From Puccinia triticina (lineage: Eukaryota > Basidiomycota > Pucciniomycetes > Pucciniales > Pucciniaceae), in contig NC_070562.1 in assembly GCF_026914185.1 (NCBI RefSeq), positions 124,001 to 188,000 of the forward strand: a DNA stretch of 64,000 bases. Direction: 5' to 3'. The number at the start of each line of letters is the position of its first letter. Position 1 is the first letter of the stretch. This document shows positions 1 through 11,148 of the stretch, one piece after another. Below the pieces are notes generated by a model. The model was given only the letters and a program-made list of their open reading frames with translations. It had not been told where the DNA came from and did not search any database. The position numbers and the translations under genes were made by a program.

Positions 1-764
1 GGGGGCTGATTTGGCGGATTTCCTACTGAGGCAAACCCCCAAAACCTTATCTACGGTGCTCCAAACAGCCCCAATTTTTTTCTGCCATAAGAATACACTC
101 TCTAAAAAATATTTCAATCTCCAAGGAGGTAGTACACATCAGGAACACCTTATATTGACCATGGTGTAGTGTAGCTTATTCTTGTGGCAGAAAAAAATTG
201 GGGCCATTTGGAGCACCTTAGATAAGGTTTTGGGGGTTTGCCTTAGTAGGAAATCCGCCAAATCAGCCCCCGGCTACACAAGTTTTCCCTGAGTTGTGCT
301 AATGCCGTGAAGCTCGGCATATTTTTTAAAGAGTTTATTCTTGTGGCATAGAAAAATTGGGGCCATTTGGAGAACCATAGATAAGGTTTTGGGGGTTTCC
401 CTTAGTAGGAAATCCACCGAATTAACCCCCCTGTTCCACAAGGCCTACCTGATGGTTTCTACTGCTTTAAATCTCAACATATTTTCTAGACAGTGTATCT
501 AGATGGCTGTAAAATTTTGGGAGCGTTTGGGTGCTCCAGTGAGGAGATATAAATATTTCTCTATTTTCTGGGATTTTTTGTAAAATTACAATCCCAACTC
601 CCGTTTGGGATTGCAGAATTAAAATTCTGACTCCCAAAACGCCCCCGAGTCAAAACGCGGTCGCGAGGACCCGGGAAGGACGTCCCAAGGCGGTCCGCGC
701 GACGTAAATTGCGTTTGGGAATCGATTTTTTAATTTGTGGGAGTCAATTTCTGAACCCCCATTT
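1..764. mobile_element. Right part of a MULE-like MITE, cut by the window edge
   Basis: Bases 695-764 are the reverse complement of the left terminal inverted repeat of the complete element at 4031-5154, with scattered mismatches, and end in the same CCCCC terminus. Upstream are repeat units of the same kind as in that element: one at 1-100 and inverted units at about 190-470, all carrying the GGCGGATTTCCTACT core or its complement. The left end lies outside the window, so no target duplication can be checked. No coding region is visible. Confidence 0.65.
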
Positions 765-1083
765 TATATCAAGAAAAATTCTCAAGATCAATTGTATTTA
801 ATACTTGAGAGTGCTAAACTGATTTAGAAGACCTGTGCAGGTAAATTGAATTGATTGCACATAGCTTAGACATGATTTACATACAACTACAAAACTGTTT
901 TGCTACATGCAGTCCTGCAATTGTGTTGGGATTTGAACTGAAGACCGCAGCACAACAGAACACAGGGATGAGGCTATGGGCTTGAGAAAGGAAAATGAGG
1001 GTTGATTGCTCACCGGATTGGCTCAGATTGGAGGTGCAAAAAAATGGAGGAAGAACCAATGGGTTTGATTTCTTGATACTTGG
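765..1083. other. Unassigned AT-rich spacer
   Basis: This short spacer lies between the MULE-like terminus and the solo LTR. I see no gene, RNA or repeat that I can support. Confidence 0.5.
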
Positions 1084-2196
1084 TGTGGTAGACGGAAAAG
1101 TGGAAAAATAAAAAGTTTTTCCTATGCAACATAATTACTCATACTAGGCCTCAAGATACCACCAAATGGACCCCAGAAATGGATTATACGGTCAATCTCA
1201 CCCCTAGTCACCAATGGAAGCCCCCCTGGGCCCCCTCTAGTGTGGAAGTTACACCTCATGGACAGCTATCACACGGCCAGCCCCAGTAACCCAGCTGTTA
1301 CCTGCCTCAAACCAAGTTTCACAGTAGTACACTTATACATATCACAGGATACAAACATACATCTCCCTGTCAGGCTACACTCATTACATATTGGCTAAAT
1401 ACACTCCTTTATATACATAGTATGACATCATTTACACTGTTTCTGCAGCCTCAGACTTTGTGTATATACTAAGGGGTTTTAAAGTAGACCCGCACATGCA
1501 ACTTCCAAGGCAAGGCAAGCCGGTGTTCAACTCAAATGTTGAAAGTCAACTTGCAGTCTCCCCACAAAACTGGGTTATGCAAAGTGACCTGCATGCACCC
1601 GCAGGTCTAATTTGAAACCCCCTACTAATTACTCCTGTATGACAGCTCATGCAGTCTACTGTCACTTTATGCATGCATTAGAATGTTCTGTTGTATATTC
1701 TGACATTGTGTATGGGCCCCTGGCATGTTTAGAATGTTTTGCTGTATATTCTGACACCATTCATGCGCCCCTGAGGGGTTATGACATCATTTGTATCTAA
1801 TCCCACCAGCTAAAATGCCTCACCCTGTTGTCTAGATTAGCTGAAACCCTAACCCACAAGCCCCTCTGGGGCTCCACTTTTGTCTATACAAGGAGCTCTC
1901 TCCACCCCCAGTGGTCTGCTCCCCAGTTCCTCACCCAGAACTCACAAGTCACCCAACACTCATCCACACTCAAATCCTAAAACCCTTATAATAAAGGAAT
2001 TCAACCCTTATAACAAAGTAATTAAAACACTTACATGTTGCCAGTCAAACAGATTTCATCTGGAACAGACCAGATCTATCACTTAATAAAACTTGCCAAG
2101 CAGAGCTTGGTGGTCAACAGAAGGGCAGAGATTGCAACTCTATCATACCCTTTGAAATTCAGCAAAAGGGTTTCATTACCACTTTTGAGTCTTACA
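1084..2196 (+). mobile_element. Diverged solo LTR of the same family as the 49-62 kb gypsy element
   Basis: The stretch begins TGTGGTA and ends GAGTCTTACA, the same ends as the LTRs at 49489-50298 and 60810-61619. It shares long blocks with them: the ATGGACCCCAGAAATGGA block near 1168, the TATAAGGAGCTCTC-type promoter block near 1885, and the AACTTGCCAAGC..GAGCTTGGTGG block near 2090. At 1113 bp it is longer than the 810-bp LTRs and clearly diverged. TTGG precedes it (1080-1083) and TTGG follows it (2197-2200), a plausible 4-bp target duplication. No internal element sequence follows, so it is a solo LTR. Confidence 0.75.
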
Positions 2197-3269
2197 TTGG
2201 CTATGATATATAGACAAGTAAAAAACAGATCAAATTGTGGGTGACAACATACTGAATATAAAGAAAAATGAACAGAACACTCTAGAATCTCAGAGAAGAC
2301 TATCAGAGGAGACTAGTATCTGTCACAGGCAGAGAACGCACACACAAGGAAAGCTATCAGTCTATCTGCAAATTTTCCCAACCATTTGGGTTGGAGAAAA
2401 TGTCAACTTTTTTTTGACAGAATGGTACAGTAAGCCCCCATTTGGCTGTGCCCAGCGTCATATGTGGAAATAAGCTGCTGCATAATAATCCCAAGCAAGT
2501 TTTATGAACCTTATTGGGATTATTACCAGGCTTTGATTATTTTACATGGCCGTTTGGGGCAGCCACCGTCATGAGCGCTGAGGCTGTGGTTTGAGGCAGG
2601 TGGGAAGCGGAAATTACAGGGAAATTTTGGGTCGGACCAAAATATCCCTTTTGGCGGGGGGAATAATGGAGCCTCAACTCCGGTTGTCAAGTTTATGAAG
2701 CTCAGTGGGATGCCAAACAGGGACATGGGATATTGTCATTTCCCCTGTCCCCCCAAAAATAATCTGCATATCTGCTTATTACACTCTCACGTTTTTGGGG
2801 CCGGCCAAACGGAGCCGAAGAAAAATTCAGCTAAAAATGAGCTAACCTGAGCATGCTCAGCACCAAACCAAAACTTGCCAGACTGAATAGACATACATTC
2901 TACTCAGCTTGAAGTTTTTTCCTGAGGATTCTCAGTATAGCTGAGTTTTTAATTTTGGCAAATTTTTGCAAAATGGGTTGTAGATTTTCCACGCCCCCCA
3001 GGTCCTATTTTCTTTTGGGTCATGCTTTATGCACTACCAAAAACTAACACATACACTCCAAAAATTAGTGCATCCTGCACAATCAAAGAATCTTGCAGTG
3101 CAGGATTCTACACTCCAACAAAGCTGGTGGATCTTTTGCGCACTCCAAAGGCAGTCTAACCCTGGAGTGTGCAAGATAACTCCCGCTTTTTTGAAGTATA
3201 GCATCCTACACTCCTTGCTCATCTGAATATGGCATCAAGATAACTCAAAGTCCGTCTTGATGACTGGAA
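2197..3269. other. Repeat-derived intergenic DNA, no gene seen
   Basis: AT-rich sequence with short imperfect inverted segments. One example is the related text at about 2430-2450 and 2790-2815, another the pair around 3050-3230. Only short spurious reading frames occur, with no recognisable product. Confidence 0.4.
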
Positions 3270-3985
3270 GTGGACCAACCAGTCACTGAGAGGACTCACC
3301 ACTCTCAATTACCGGGACTGACTGGTCCTCCCTCAATGAGACTCAGCCCTCTCAGACTTGATGAAAGGGACCTGCTGTTCATTGAGAGGGTTCACCTCAA
3401 TCATTTTCAATCATCCCCCAAGTAAAATGGGACCTTTGGATGGGGAAAATCTATAACTAATTTTGCAGAAATTCACCAGAAGTAAAAACTCCGCTATACT
3501 GACTATGCTCAGTTTTTTTTTTACAAACTGAGAAGAATGGATTTTTACTTAGTCTGGAAAGTTTTGGGGTGGTTTTTAGCATGCTCATTGCTCATTTTAG
3601 CTCATTTTTACCTCAATTTTCACTACTGTGCCATTTTGTTAAAACAATTGACAACAGACTATTTTTCTTGGGGAAAAATTCAAGATGATTTTAGTGGCTT
3701 TATCTTATCAATTTCCTGTCTTTACTGTTCATTGAAAGTGTTGAGTCCCCTCAGGCTTGATGATTGGTCTGTACTGGCCATAGAGAGGGCTGAGTCATTT
3801 TGATGAACTTTCTGTACCAGTCATTGAGAGAGCTGTATGTTCTCAATGACCAGCCTGTACCAGTCATAGAGAGGGTTTTATCCCCTCAATGACTGGTCTA
3901 CTGATCATTGAGAAGTTTGTATGCTCTCCATGGGTGGTATGACTATGGATTGGTCATTGAGAGGGATGGTAGTGTGTACTCTGTC
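3270..3985. repeat. Degenerate interspersed/tandem motif around CAGTCATTGAGAGGG
   Basis: Variants of CCAGTCATTGAGAGGG and of its complement (CCCTCTCAATGACTGG) recur many times, at irregular spacing and in both orientations. A comparable motif family, with CAATGGCCAGTATGTACTGG-type text, recurs at 39340-40110. No coding capacity is visible. It is probably a decayed minisatellite inside an old transposon. Confidence 0.5.
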
Positions 3986-4030
3986 AATGATGTCCTTGTG
4001 TTGAAAAGGTGCCACAACCAATTTACCAAA

Positions 4031-5154
4031 GGGGGTTGAGAAATCAACTCCCAAAAATTAAAAAATTGACTCCCAAATCGAGGTTACGTCGCGCGGACCG
4101 TGTTAAGCTTCATGGCATTAGCACACCTCAGGGAGACCCTGTGTAGCCGGGGGCGGATTTGGCGGATTTCCTACTAACACAATACGCCATGTCCTGAGAT
4201 AAGGTGATCCAAATGCCCCCAAAATTTTACAGCACTCTAAATACACTCTCTAGAGAATATGTTAAGCTTCACGGCATTAGCAAACCTCAGGGAGACCCTG
4301 TGTAGCCGGGGGCGGATTTGGCGGATTTCCTACTAACAAAATGTGCCATGTCCTGAGATATGGTGATCCAAATGCCCCCAAAGTTTTTCTGCCACATAAA
4401 TACACTCTCTAGAGCATATGTCAAGATTCACGTCATTTGAAAACCTCAGGGAGACCCTGTGTAGCCGGGGGGGTGGATTTGGCAGATTTCCTACTACTTA
4501 TCCTCACTTGAACCCTCTATATCTTCTGATCAAGAAGAGATAAAAAAACGGAGGGCACTCAAAGGATTCCCCGCCCTCCTATCTACAATAACCAATACAG
4601 ACCGCAAAAATATTATCTCAGGACATGGCGCATTGCGTTAGTAGGAAATCCGCCAAATCCGCCCCCGGCTACACAGGGTCTCCCTGAGGTGTGCTAATGC
4701 CGTGAAGCTTAAAATATGCTCTAGGGAGTGTATTTAGAGTGCTGTAGAATTTTGGGGGCATTTGGATCACCGTATCTCAGGACATGGCGCATTGTGTTAG
4801 TAGGAAATCCGCCAAATCCGCCCCCGGCTACACAGGGTCTCCCTGAGGTGTGCTAATGCCGTGAAGCTTAACATATGCTCTAGAGAGTGTATTTAGAGTG
4901 CTGTAAAATTTTGGGGGGCTTTGGGTGCCCCAGTGCGGAGGTATAAATTTTTCTTTATTTTCCGGCATTTTTTGCAAAATTAAGATTCCGACTCCAGTTT
5001 GGGATTGCGGAATTACAAAATTGACTCCCAAAATGCCCCCGGGTCAAAATTGGGTCATGGGGACCCGGGACAGACGTCGCGCGGCGGTCCGCGCGACGTA
5101 AACTCGATTTGGGAGTCGATTTTTTAATTTTTGGGAGTCGATTTCTCAACCCCC
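4031..5154. mobile_element. MULE-like MITE with 9-bp target duplication
   Basis: The left end (4031-4100, GGGGGTTGAGAAATC..) is repeated as reverse complement at 5085-5154 over about 70 bp with few mismatches. TTTACCAAA is present directly before (4022-4030) and directly after (5155-5163), a perfect 9-bp target duplication. Nine-bp duplications with long terminal repeats are typical of Mutator-like elements. The interior carries about 160-bp units with the GGCGGATTTCCTACTA core, three in one orientation (near 4147, 4310, 4470) and two inverted (near 4640, 4800). There is no transposase. The right end is only about 200 bp upstream of the proteasome gene's start codon, so the element may contribute promoter sequence. 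Confidence 0.8.
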
Positions 5155-5364
5155 TTTACCAAATCATGACGCGTAGAATATACTGTGACAGGTTCAGCAT
5201 TGGTTGCGTCACCCCGAAGAAAGGACCCCACGACATGCACGCGACATCTCACTCGCCACAGTCACTCTTGGAGTCTTGACTGTTCGATCGCCATCGGATC
5301 ATTGCCAACGACAAATCGACTTTCATAGAAATACCAAGCAAGATCCGAGTGACAAGAAGTAAAG

Positions 5365-6584
5365 ATGACTCAGACAGATCATGAAGCTAACTCGAACGGC
5401 TTCGACTTCTCCAATCATTTGAGGAACTCGCACCTTACCTCGGCCTCTGGTCCCTCCAAGCTCGCTTTGCCCAAGGCGACCAGCACTGGGACGACAATCG
5501 TAGGCTTGGTTTGGGAAGGCGGGATCTGTCTTGGTGCTGATACAAGAGCAACTGAAGGCCCAATCGTCGCCGACAAAAAGTCTGTCTTTCCCTCCTTCTC
5601 CTTCATAATATACTTTTGAAATCGATACCCACCTAATGTTCGATTTCTCTCCACTCCTTGCCTATTGATCGTCTCCAGTTGTGAAAAGATCCATTTCATT
5701 TCTGACAATATCAGATGTTGTGGTGCTGGTACTGCGGCAGACACCGAATTCGTCACAGCAATGATCTCCAGCAAGTTGAGTGAAAATCAACACCTCGTCC
5801 GGATAGCCAATCAGCTCAATCCTATTTCCATCATATTCGAATATGTTTAGCATCCAGTTGCATGCACTCTCGACTGGGCGCAAACCCAGAGTCGTAACGG
5901 CAATGACAATGCTCAAACAGCATCTCTACAAGTGAGTTTGGGCTCTGCCTGATGTAGTCTGAGTCTGTAAACTGACAGGATTGTGTGGTCTGTAAATGTG
6001 TAAAGGTATCAAGGCCACGTCGGTGCAGCTTTGGTGATCGGAGGAGTCGATCCGACTGGACCCCATCTCTTCACTGTCGCACCACACGGTTCGACGGACA
6101 AGCTACCCTATGTCACGATGGGTTCTGGTTCGCTGGCAGCAATGGCGGTGTTCGAAACAAAATGGAAGCCGAAAATGGCCCGTCAAGAGGCTATCGATCT
6201 TGTCGTCCAAGCCATCTATGCTGGAATCTTTAACGATCTTGGATCGGGAAGCAATTGTGACGTATGCGTCATCGAGGCCACTGGTACTGAAATGCTCAGA
6301 AACTATGCGATGCCAAACGAGAGAGTTGCAAAGGAACTCAACTACACTATGCGTCGAGGGACTACCGCTTGGATTGTGAGCCATACAACTGCTTTCTTAT
6401 TCTCATCCGCTTTCACTAAACGTGCTCAATTGCATATTTCATTTTTTCCCCTCGAATTTTATAGAAGCAAGACATTAAAAAGTTGATCGTCTCCGAATCT
6501 ATCACTCGTATCGGTGGTGGAGTGGTTGAAGGCGGACCAGGTACGGGTGCTGGCGCGGCTGAGGGCATGGAATTAGACAAATAA
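5365..6584 (+). CDS. PUP1: 20S proteasome subunit beta-2 (trypsin-like)
   Basis: This encodes the beta-2 catalytic subunit of the 20S core, which cleaves after basic residues. Exons are 5365-5579, 5679-5774, 5851-5931, 6006-6375 and 6465-6584, giving 293 residues. A propeptide of about 42 residues precedes the active-site Thr43 in GTTIVGLV. Counting that Thr as 1, the catalytic Asp17 (GADTR) and Lys33 ([10 protein letters not shown]) are in place. The [12 protein letters not shown] block and [11 protein letters not shown] segment are typical of the family. The exon 2/3 junction uses GTTGAG rather than a GTGAAA three bases downstream; only the former keeps [14 protein letters not shown] in frame. 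A MITE ends about 200 bp upstream. The next gene is convergent. Confidence 0.97.
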
Positions 6585-6986
6585 TCCACCAGTCTCAATT
6601 GAAACTGCCGTTGTATCAAACACTGAACGATTATATTCGCTATGAACTAAGAGCTCCTCTCGATCATTTGATGTCAAGTAATGATTCTTTTGGGCATTTT
6701 CTGAGGCACGCTGGTACATCTCCTTCACAAAGGCGACGCTATCTTTCCAGATGCGTGTATCACATACATTATGTGACAGATTCAATAAGACTTCGATAGG
6801 GAAAGCCAAACAGATATTTTGAATCAAGTTCCACGTAGAGATTGGAAAGCTGATCAAAGAGATATTAGGTATGAAAATCAAAAACAGGCAACAACAGAGA
6901 AAGAAAGACAGAAGGGTGTGTGTTATGCCCGTGTGGTAGTCGGTGAATGACCAGAGTTGACAAATTCAAGCCTTCGAGTGAAAGTT
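6585..6986. other. Convergent intergenic spacer
   Basis: This is the space between two genes transcribed towards each other. It should hold both 3' UTRs and poly(A) sites. No further gene is seen. Confidence 0.5.
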
Positions 6987-8753
6987 TCAAGACTCCGGCG
7001 ATGCCTTTCGGCGTAATTTTTTAGTGGGTGATCGACCAACGAAACCTCCAGGATAGACTTCAGGGGCAGGTTTGGCTTTCACTTTTTTAGATCCTGACAC
7101 GCTTGTTCCTTTTCTTTTCTGTCTTACAGAAGAAACCGTGATCGCTGATCTGCTTTTGTGAATTCCGCGTGACTGGTGTCTGGTGGAACTGGAAGGTATG
7201 AATAAAGAAAAGAAGATTAGATTGATAGATCAGGGATATATGACCGTCATGACTGAATTACGCACCTTGCTACACTTTTAGTTGCACTGCATGATGGCAG
7301 AGGCGGTAATTTTCGACTCTTAGCAGCCAACGGCCTCTCTGAAGAAACATGGCTATCCAAAAGCTGGCTTGAATATTCTGCAAATTCTCGAGAATCGGTT
7401 CCCGAGATGGTTGGTTCACGAGATCGCTTTTGTTTCGAGATCACAGCGGTTGAATGTGCATCCCATGTGTAAGCTGGGACTGACGGTAAAGCGATATCTG
7501 CCAATGAAAGATCGGGCCTGAGGCCCAGGGGGATGTGGGACTGGGCCTCTAATCCGACGAGTTTTTCGTCATAGTGCTCCATCTCATCCTCATTCACCAA
7601 TCGCCCAACTTCATTCCATCGTCCCCGAGCTGAATCTTGTCTGACTCTGCTGTGGGCTGAGCCCAGACTGCTGAATTTGGTACGGCCGCTGATGCTGTCC
7701 TTTAACCGAGTGAGGAGGTAGGAGACTCCTCCAGTCGGAGGTACATCGCCTTGGTTTGAACTGTACTGGTCATAATCAAATGCGCTGGAAGCACGAGCAG
7801 CATAGTCATAGAACAGTTCTTCTTTCTCTTCCTTCTCCTCATACAGCGATTCTCCTGGCGCCATGGAGGTTGCCTCGTGCGTCGACAGCTCGGGTACATC
7901 GACCGACCGGCCCACGGCGTATTTGAATCCACGGGATGTGTGGGAACCATATTTTGAGCGGTACTTGCCGACGCCTAAACCTGGAGTTACCAAACGAGTT
8001 AGGTTATCTTTGGCAGGTCTAGTCCCCCATAACCAACCTCGTTCCTCGTCAACTTGCTCGACTGGGCCGGCGAATGAAGCTCTCCCGATATGAAAAAAGG
8101 TTTGCAATCGACTCTGTCTTGGGACGCCGCGTTCGAAGGGTTCGGCCTCTTTATCAGCTATTAAACCGGCGGTGGATTCTCTCTGGGAGACTTCGCCCAT
8201 TGATGAAGTCGGTCTTCCTCGTGCGACTTTCCATTTATTTTCTGGGTAACGGGACCAATGTTTCTCCTTCCATAATCTGAATCTTTGGCTGGTAAGGAAT
8301 CCAGAGATAAAAATGATCCCAAACACAGCCACTATGATAAACACACTGACCACCACTGCAACGGTCGAGCCATGTTGGTTGGGTGGTTTTACTACTCCGA
8401 TTGGTCTGATGGAAGTCCCGGATGGTGTTGGGATTGATGAAATTGAGGTGGCAGTAGATTGGAAAGAGCTAACGCTCTGCAAGCTGGCCGGACTGCTGAT
8501 CGGGGAGATCGGTGAAACAGCAGGAAAGTTTGCAGGTGGAGGTTCCGGGATGGTTTCTGGGGCCGGGGCTGCTGCGACTGGTGTGGCCACGGGTGTTGTG
8601 GATGCAGGCTAGTTCAATCATTCAAGGAGATTTCTCAGATAGCTGTCGGTGGAGATGATTCAGATCGCTCCCACTCACCGTGACTGCCGGTGCGGGATTC
8701 GGAGGGTGGTAGAGGCCATCATCAAAGGTAGGGGTTGTTATAAGTGCGGCCAT
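6987..8753 (-). CDS. Single-pass membrane protein, unidentified
   Basis: The family was not recognised. Exons read on the minus strand are 8753-8679, 8608-7266 and 7188-6987, a continuous frame of 539 residues. The first exon (MAALITTPTFDDG..) is joined through a GTGAGT..CTAG intron. The N-terminal ~105 residues are rich in Pro, Ser, Thr and Ala. One hydrophobic helix of about 23 residues (about 106-129, within STVAVVVSVFIIVAVFG) follows, then a basic stretch (RFRLWKEKHW). The ~400-residue C-terminal tail is polar and Ser-rich, ending in a Lys/Arg-rich segment. The architecture resembles fungal wall-sensor-like or other type I/III single-pass proteins, but no signal peptide or cysteine-rich ectodomain is seen, so the function stays open. 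The last exon is a small one of 202 nt. Confidence 0.8.
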
Positions 8754-9379
8754 TTGTAAGGAAAGTGGGAATGAATGGGCGGGGGTATGAAGGTTCTGCT
8801 ATCGGAACAGATTGGAGTTGCTTGGATGAGAGCAGAGTCAGACTAAAGTGAGGGTAATAGCGAGCGTTTATAAAAGACCTTTGAAGATAGGAAAATGGTG
8901 TGGCCGAGTGTCAGACACGAAAGAAACTTGCAGATAGCGGAAGAGCGTCGAGAGGAGATGGAGGGGTTTTATAGAGACAACTCAGGCTCAAACTGAAAGC
9001 AGGGACACTGATGCAGACCGACCAGCCATCTTCTTCCAGGCCTGCCCCAAGCTCAGCAGTCGGGCTGGAAATCTTCAAGGCGCGGTGTATGTACCAGAAG
9101 CACCCCGGCCCAACACCGCCAGCCCATTCCAACACCGACGGGTTGCAGAGCAGCGGAGGGCGAGCCAGGCTTGCCATGAGAGGCAACCAGAAATCACCCG
9201 GAGAGCCTGAGTGACCGGAGACTCGGTTACCAGACCAATAGGATCAACAAGGGCCCGCCGATCCCACCGAGCTCCGAGCTGATGAGGTGAGTGTGAGGAG
9301 GAGTCTTGGGTTTCCTTTTTTTCGTTTTGTGCTGACCCGTCCTGCTGTGTTTTTCCAGAGGATGTGGCTGCTATGTTGT
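8754..9379. other. Divergent upstream region of the membrane protein and DLT1-like genes
   Basis: The two flanking genes are transcribed away from each other, so this spacer, together with the GT repeat next to it, should hold both promoters. Short reading frames here look spurious. Confidence 0.45.
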
Positions 9380-9711
9380 TTTGATTGGGTTTTGTTGTTT
9401 TGATTTCGTTTTTTGTTTTGATTTCGTTTTTTGTTTTGATTTCGTTTTTGTTTTGATTTCGTTTTTTGTTTTGTTTTGATTTCGTTTTTTGTTTCGTTTT
9501 TTGTTTTAATGTTTTGATTTCGTTTTTTTGTTTTGTTTTGATTTCGTTTTTTGTTTTGTTTTGATTTCGTTTTTTGTTTTGATTTGATTTCGTTTTTTTG
9601 TTTTGTTTTGTGTTCGTTTTTTTGTTTTGTTTTGATTTCGTTTTTTGTTTTGATTTGATTTCGTTTTTTTGTTTTGTTTTGTGTTCGTTTTTTTGTTTTG
9701 TTTTGTGTTTT
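9380..9711. repeat. T/G-rich microsatellite-like tract
   Basis: About 330 bp are made almost only of GTTTTTTGTTTTGATTTC-type units and variants (GTTTTGATTTCG, GTTTTGTTTTGTGTTCG). The plus strand is almost free of A and C outside GATTTC. On the minus strand it gives an artificial Lys/Gln/Asn/Thr-rich reading frame. It stops six bases before the first ATG of the DLT1-like gene. Confidence 0.9.
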
Positions 9712-9716
9712 TGGGG

Positions 9717-11148
9717 ATGAACCTCCACTTCGTCTTCTTCGTGCTCCTCAGCCTGGCCGTCGCCGCCCTCTGTCTCTTCGACATCATCCGCCAGACAGCC
9801 TCCGCACTCCGCCCGACGGCCATCCAGCTCACCGCCATCGCCCTCGGCTCCTGCTTCCTCGTCGTCCGTCGCTTCTCTCCATCCCCCCACATCCACACCC
9901 ACACCCACTGACCCACACCCTTCCCATCCCATCCCATCCAGCTCGTCGTCTCCTTCTTCACCTCCCTCTCCCGCTACCTCACCGTCAAACATGCCCTCGC
10001 ACTCATCCCCAAGCCATACATCCCCATCTCCCAGCTCGACCTGCCCCGCCCAATCGCCCAGACCATCAACCAAGAGTACGCCCGCATCGCCATCATCGCC
10101 CACCTAGCCAGCAAGCCCGACAACTCGCACCCCCACCAACGAGGCGGACTGGCCGGATGGGGCAAACCCGGGACGATCCACCAAGCCAAACGGTTTTCCG
10201 ATCAGATCCTGAAAGACTTCGCCTCAATCGGTAGGCACACCCCACACCCAGCACACATCACCCCATCTCCTGAACCTTCTTGACTCTCCCTCTCGCTCCA
10301 ACCACCAGAGCGTGCCCTCGATGGCTTGTTACCCACCCAACCCAAGCCACCCATTCCGACCCGCCAATCCGCAACGCTCGACGGCCCCCTCACCCGATAT
10401 CTCGACATCCTCACCCCATCCTCACCCACCCAACCCACACCCATCCTCCTCACACCCCCTCAGAAACTCATCCTCAACCGATACGCACTCCTCATCCAGA
10501 AATCTCTGTCCCCAACCGCGATCGTCTCCGAAGCCGACTACCAGGTCGCCTGCAAATGCCTCGTGATCCTCGTCGATCAGATCCAGCTCTCCCGCTCGCC
10601 TGATTGGTCTAACCCGGAGGGATTCGGTCCCAAAGGACATCCGCTCTACCAGGGCATCAGGTTCAAGGACGCGATCATCGAAACGGCGATCAAACTAGGT
10701 ACCACATTGTACTATCATCTCCCCGCTTGACTTGCATATTCATCATGCCTCCTCTCTCGCCTGTTGGGATTGGATTGGAACGATCGTAGAGAAATCATTA
10801 GCACAGAAGCTCATGGCTCAATCGACCAAACCGGGCAAGCCGAGCAGTCTCACGCCTCCCTCGACGATGCAAACGAGCCGGCCGGGGAGCGGGATGCGGA
10901 CGACGGTGGCGGGAGGGGGAACGACGACGAGCGGGAAGGAGGCGATCGAGAACCTGCTCAAGAAGATCTTCCCACTCATCTATCCCCCCTTCCTCCCCAG
11001 CGCCTATGGTCCGATCATCACCGGCTACGAAGCTCTCATCAGGGATATCTCCTTCATCCATCCTCACTTGGAACGCTCGCTTGAGGAATACGAATACGCA
11101 CTCAGGTGTATCGGCTCACTCATCTCGCACGTCCATAAAACTTTGTAG
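9717..11148 (+). CDS. DLT1: Dlt1-like membrane protein (defect at low temperature 1 family)
   Basis: Exons are 9717-9860, 9942-10230, 10309-10698 and 10790-11148, 393 residues; the first exon could end at 9863, adding one residue. Two hydrophobic helices lie at the N-terminus (about residues 4-20 and 36-60). A segment like IPKPYIPISQLDLPRPIAQ follows, which matches the conserved IPxxYIPIxxxDLP motif I associate with yeast Dlt1 and its fungal orthologues. The remainder is soluble and ends in a helical SLEEYEYALRCIGSLISHV segment. Dlt1 is needed for growth in the cold in yeast; its biochemical role is not established. The start chosen is the first ATG after the GT-rich tract. An additional upstream exon cannot be excluded. 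Confidence 0.8.

Noticed and set aside
9075..10103. Minus-strand reading frame of 342 codons with a Lys/Gln/Asn/Thr-rich middle
   Set aside because: It is a product of the GT-rich simple repeat and lies opposite the spliced DLT1-like gene; there is no domain or splice support.
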